A DNA stretch of 64,000 nt. Source: Rhizobium sp. FY34. Lineage in GTDB: Bacteria > Pseudomonadota > Alphaproteobacteria > Rhizobiales > Rhizobiaceae. Where the stretch lies: contig NZ_STFZ01000014.1 of the NCBI RefSeq assembly GCF_005222845.1, positions 399,517-463,516 on the forward strand, written 5' to 3'. This document shows, piece by piece, positions 61,522-64,000 of the stretch. A model generated the notes under the pieces. The model saw only the letters and a program-made list of their open reading frames with translations. It searched no databases and was not told where the DNA came from. Each line of letters starts with the position of its first letter. Positions within the stretch are counted from its first letter, which is position 1. A program made the position numbers and the translations under genes.

Positions 61522-62436
61522 ATGACGCTCTTTGCCGTCCGCCACCTCACATCCTATCGCTACAAGCGCGACGTCCTGTTTGGCGAGCATCGCCTGATGT
61601 TTCGCCCGCGCGACAGCTTTGACCAGACGCTGCTATCGTCGGAACTGATCGTCCGGCCGACGCCAAGCTCCATCCGCTGGATCCATGATGTGTTCGGCAA
61701 TTGCGTGGCGCTGGTCGATTTTGCCAAGCCGGCGCGGGAACTCTATTTCGAAACGACCATTCATGTGGACCATTCGGCGCATGTGCCGATCCATCTGGAA
61801 ATTGACGAAGCGGCACTGACCTATCCGTTCCAATACGATCCCGATGAAGCCGTCGATCTTGAGCCAACCATGAAGCGGCATTATCCGGATCCTGATGACA
61901 AGGTGGGGCGATGGGCCCGCCATTTCCTGCGTCCCGGTGATCAGGAGATTGAAACCGGCCGCCTGCTCATGACGCTCTGCTATGCGATCCAGGAAAGCTT
62001 CACCTATGCGCGCCGCCATGAGCATGGAACCCAGTCGCCGGTGGAAACGTTAAAGCTGCGGCGTGGAACATGCCGCGATTTTGCACTGCTGATGATGGAA
62101 GCGGTGCGGGCGCTCGGAATGGCTGCCCGTTTCGTGACTGGCTATGTCTATGTGAAGGATCGCGACGGTTCCACGACACTTGGCGGCGGCTCGACCCATG
62201 CCTGGTGTCAAGTCTATCTACCGGGGGCCGGATGGGTGGAATTCGATCCGACCAACGGCATTGTCGGCAATCAGGATCTCATTCGTGTGGGTGTGGCTCG
62301 TGATCCGCGCCAGGCCGTTCCCCTGTCGGGGAGCTTTGACGGCAAGGCCGCGGATTTTGCCGGCATGTCCGTGCAGGTCAATGTCACGACCGAAGACTTT
62401 ATCAGCCTACGCCAGGGATCAGCCGAGAGCCTGTGA
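61522..62436 (+). CDS. Transglutaminase-like protein with complete triad
   Basis: A 304-residue protein with an N-terminal bacterial transglutaminase-like domain (about 1-85; HLTSYRYKRDVLFGEHRLMFRPRD) and a transglutaminase core (about 150-260). The triad is Cys in RRGTCRDFALL (about 188), His in GGGSTHAWCQVYLP (about 228) and Asp in EFDPTNG (about 243). No signal peptide is seen, so it is likely cytoplasmic; such proteins probably act as peptidases or amide hydrolases. AAGGGGG upstream supports the ATG at 61522. It is paired with another family member 66 bp on. Confidence 0.85.
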   Translation: MTLFAVRHLTSYRYKRDVLFGEHRLMFRPRDSFDQTLLSSELIVRPTPSSIRWIHDVFGNCVALVDFAKPARELYFETTIHVDHSAHVPIHLEIDEAALTYPFQYDPDEAVDLEPTMKRHYPDPDDKVGRWARHFLRPGDQEIETGRLLMTLCYAIQESFTYARRHEHGTQSPVETLKLRRGTCRDFALLMMEAVRALGMAARFVTGYVYVKDRDGSTTLGGGSTHAWCQVYLPGAGWVEFDPTNGIVGNQDLIRVGVARDPRQAVPLSGSFDGKAADFAGMSVQVNVTTEDFISLRQGSAESL

Positions 62437-62502
62437 GCATTCGACTATCCGCAATTTCAGACCAATGTCCCGCTTCATTGTTTTCAGAAGGATATGCAGA
62501 TC

Positions 62503-63309
62503 ATGAAAATTCGCGCCGGTTTTCGGCTGAGCTATGAGTGCCAGCAGGATACTGCAATGCTTCTGGTTTTGAACACCCACCCGTCACGCCGTGCGGATCT
62601 TCTGAGCGCCGATACGCTGAGCTTTGACCGCCCCATCGAGGCCTGGGGTTATATCGATGGCTTTGGCAATGCCTGTAGCCGCATTGTCGCCCCGGCCGGC
62701 GTGACCACCATCAGTTCCGATTTCGAGATCTTCGATAGCGGCAATCCCGATCCGGTGCCCTACGGCGCCTATCAGCACGAAATCAAGGACCTGCCCAATG
62801 ACGTGCTGGTCTTTCTTCTGGGCAGCCGCTACTGCGAAACCGATCGCCTGGCCGATTTTGCCTGGAGCACGTTTTCATCCACGCCGCTCGGTTGGCCGCG
62901 CGTTCAGGCCATCCTGGATTTTGCCCATAACCACATTGCCTTCGATTACCAGAAGGCCAATCCGCTGCGCACAGCCTTTGGCGGCTTTACCGATCGCGTC
63001 GGCGTCTGCCGCGACTACGCGCATCTGGCCGTCACGCTCTGCCGCTGCATGAACATTCCTGCCCGCTATTGCACAGGCTATCTCGGCGATATCGGCGTGC
63101 CGACGGATGTCAATCCGATGGATTTCAGCGCCTGGTTCCAGGTCTATCTGGGTGGCAACTGGCACACGGTGGATGCCCGCCACAACCGGCCCCGCATTGG
63201 TCGTATCCTGATGGGCATCGGCCGTGATGCAACCGATGTTGCCATGTCGACCGCCTTCGGTCCGGCCAATCTCGTGCATTTCGAGGTTATTACCGACGAA
63301 ATCGCCTGA
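62503..63309 (+). CDS. Transglutaminase-like protein lacking the usual His
   Basis: A 268-residue relative of the upstream gene. Cys is kept in DRVGVCRDYAHLAV (about 171) and Asp in TVDARHN (about 228), but where the first protein has THAW this one has MDFSAWFQVYLGG, a Ser in the His position. The C-terminus GRDATDVAMSTAFGP is typical of its subfamily. An ATG at 62494 is also possible. It may be a partner or a differently tuned enzyme rather than an inactive one. Confidence 0.82.
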   Translation: MKIRAGFRLSYECQQDTAMLLVLNTHPSRRADLLSADTLSFDRPIEAWGYIDGFGNACSRIVAPAGVTTISSDFEIFDSGNPDPVPYGAYQHEIKDLPNDVLVFLLGSRYCETDRLADFAWSTFSSTPLGWPRVQAILDFAHNHIAFDYQKANPLRTAFGGFTDRVGVCRDYAHLAVTLCRCMNIPARYCTGYLGDIGVPTDVNPMDFSAWFQVYLGGNWHTVDARHNRPRIGRILMGIGRDATDVAMSTAFGPANLVHFEVITDEIA

Positions 63310-63364
63310 TCGGACTTAAAACTCCCTCTCAACAAACTTCTCACCTGCAACCTCTGCCCTGTGC

Positions 63365-63416
63365 TTGACAGGGCAGGAAAAACACCGATAGTGGAAATTG
63401 GTCAGACAATCTGACC
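63365..63416. promoter_or_regulatory. Promoter and palindromic operator of the last GntR gene
   Basis: TTGACA (63365-63370) and GATAGT (63387-63392) with a 16-bp spacer make a good sigma-70-type promoter. Just downstream GGTCAGA-CAA-TCTGACC (63400-63416) is a perfect 17-bp palindrome at about +1 to +15, a position suited to autorepression by the FadR-type product 40 bp downstream. Confidence 0.65.
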
Positions 63417-63456
63417 GCCTGCGCATCAGGGGAGTGATGCGCCTGGGGGAGTTTTC

Positions 63457-64000
63457 ATGTTCGTGGCTTTGGAGCCGCGCCGGCTTTATCGCCAGGTTGC
63501 GGATCAGATTCGTGCGCTGATCGAAACGGGTGAGTTGAAGCCCGGTTCGCGGCTTCCGCCTGAGCGGGAGCTTTCAGAGCGCTTTTCTGTATCGCGGCCA
63601 ACGGTGCGCGAGGCCCTGATCGTGCTGGAGGTCGAAGGCCATATCCAGATCCGCATGGGGTCCGGCGTCTATATCAGCACCCGCCCGGCGCCAAGCCAGG
63701 ATGTGTTGCCGAGCCATGACAGCGATGGCCCGCTGGAAATCCTGCAGGCCCGCTGCCTCATCGAAAGCGGTATTGCGGAAGAGGCGGCAAGGCTTGTAAC
63801 GCCAGAAAGCCTGGCGCGGATCGATGCCATTTTGCAGCGCATGGAACAGTCGCTGGACGATTCGGCCACAGCACTCATATGCGATCGCGATTTCCACACG
63901 GCGATTGCCGATATCATCGGAAATTCCGCGCTGAAGCACTTTACCGGGCTGATCTACGATTCTCGCATGTCGCCCTATTTCAAAAAACTCGCCAGCTATT
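63457..64000 (+). CDS. FadR-type GntR transcriptional regulator, 3' end cut by window
   Basis: Translating from the ATG at 63457 gives an open frame of at least 181 codons that runs off the window. The N-terminal winged helix (about 8-72) shows [34 protein letters not shown], and the FCD domain begins about 95 with [19 protein letters not shown] and [17 protein letters not shown], whose His and Asp are metal-ligand positions. GGGGGAG before the ATG and an upstream promoter/operator support it. FCD ligands are usually sugar acids or organic acids; the regulated genes probably lie beyond the window. Confidence 0.85.
   Translation, partial: MFVALEPRRLYRQVADQIRALIETGELKPGSRLPPERELSERFSVSRPTVREALIVLEVEGHIQIRMGSGVYISTRPAPSQDVLPSHDSDGPLEILQARCLIESGIAEEAARLVTPESLARIDAILQRMEQSLDDSATALICDRDFHTAIADIIGNSALKHFTGLIYDSRMSPYFKKLASY

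Noticed and set aside
1..64000. tRNA, rRNA, CRISPR arrays, IS elements or prophage
   Set aside because: No cloverleaf-like segments, repeat-spacer arrays, transposase or phage proteins were recognised on either strand by eye; a tRNAscan or ISfinder search was not possible here.

Overview
The window is GC-rich (about 60%), densely coded chromosomal-type DNA from an alphaproteobacterium, most likely a member of the Rhizobiaceae (Rhizobium/Agrobacterium group). The placement rests on two HWE-type histidine kinases, TGA-N9-TCA (RirA/IRO-like) iron boxes, an FNR/FixK box, and a RIME-like palindromic repeat of the kind scattered through rhizobial genomes. I see no rRNA, tRNA, CRISPR array, transposase or phage gene. 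The genus is not resolved.

Layout. 1-2 kb: the tail of a bufferin-type operon (bufB fragment, bufC, DoxX). 2-9.4 kb: an RpiR-family regulator, an iron-siderophore ABC importer and a divergent TonB-dependent receptor, whose shared intergenic region carries a perfect 21-bp inverted repeat containing iron boxes. 9.4-12 kb: DoxX-like/SDR genes with a divergent TetR regulator, then an exported intradiol-dioxygenase-like protein. 12-20 kb: an HWE kinase, then a four-gene RND efflux operon (lipoprotein, two adaptors, pump) with a divergent TetR regulator and a doubled operator. 20-25 kb: an OsmC/P-type metal ATPase operon behind an FNR/FixK box, a cytochrome b561-YceI fusion and a separate YceI. 25-26.3 kb: a response regulator and an HWE kinase split by an apparent one-base deletion.

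26-33 kb is a sulfur region: Rrf2 regulator, SLC13 permease, and the sulfate/thiosulfate importer sbp-cysTWA with a RIME-like element between cysT and cysW. 33-38 kb holds the inorganic-carbon uptake pair dabA/dabB with a divergent LysR regulator. 38-39.7 kb has an ABC1/UbiB-type kinase translationally coupled to a DCC-type thioredoxin-like protein.

39.8-50.7 kb is a complete homoprotocatechuate (4-hydroxyphenylacetate) catabolic cluster: hpaR, hpaA, hpaB, hpaC, hpaF, hpaE, hpaD, a succinate-semialdehyde dehydrogenase, hpaG, hpaH and hpaI. It can take 4-hydroxyphenylacetate to pyruvate and succinate. Directly behind it, 50.8-60.8 kb carries a second cassette bounded by two related palindromic operators. 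It holds a TRAP carboxylate importer, DUF3237 protein, aldehyde dehydrogenase, thiamine-diphosphate enzyme, exported metallo-beta-lactamase-fold protein, FAD-linked D-2-hydroxyacid dehydrogenase and GntR/FCD regulator. This set could convert an aryl-2-hydroxyacid to the arylpyruvate, arylacetaldehyde and arylacetate, and so feed the hpa pathway. This is the most interesting, and inferred, system in the window.

60.8-64 kb: an unusually AT-rich non-coding stretch, a small hypothetical gene, two transglutaminase-like proteins, and a GntR/FadR-type regulator running off the end.
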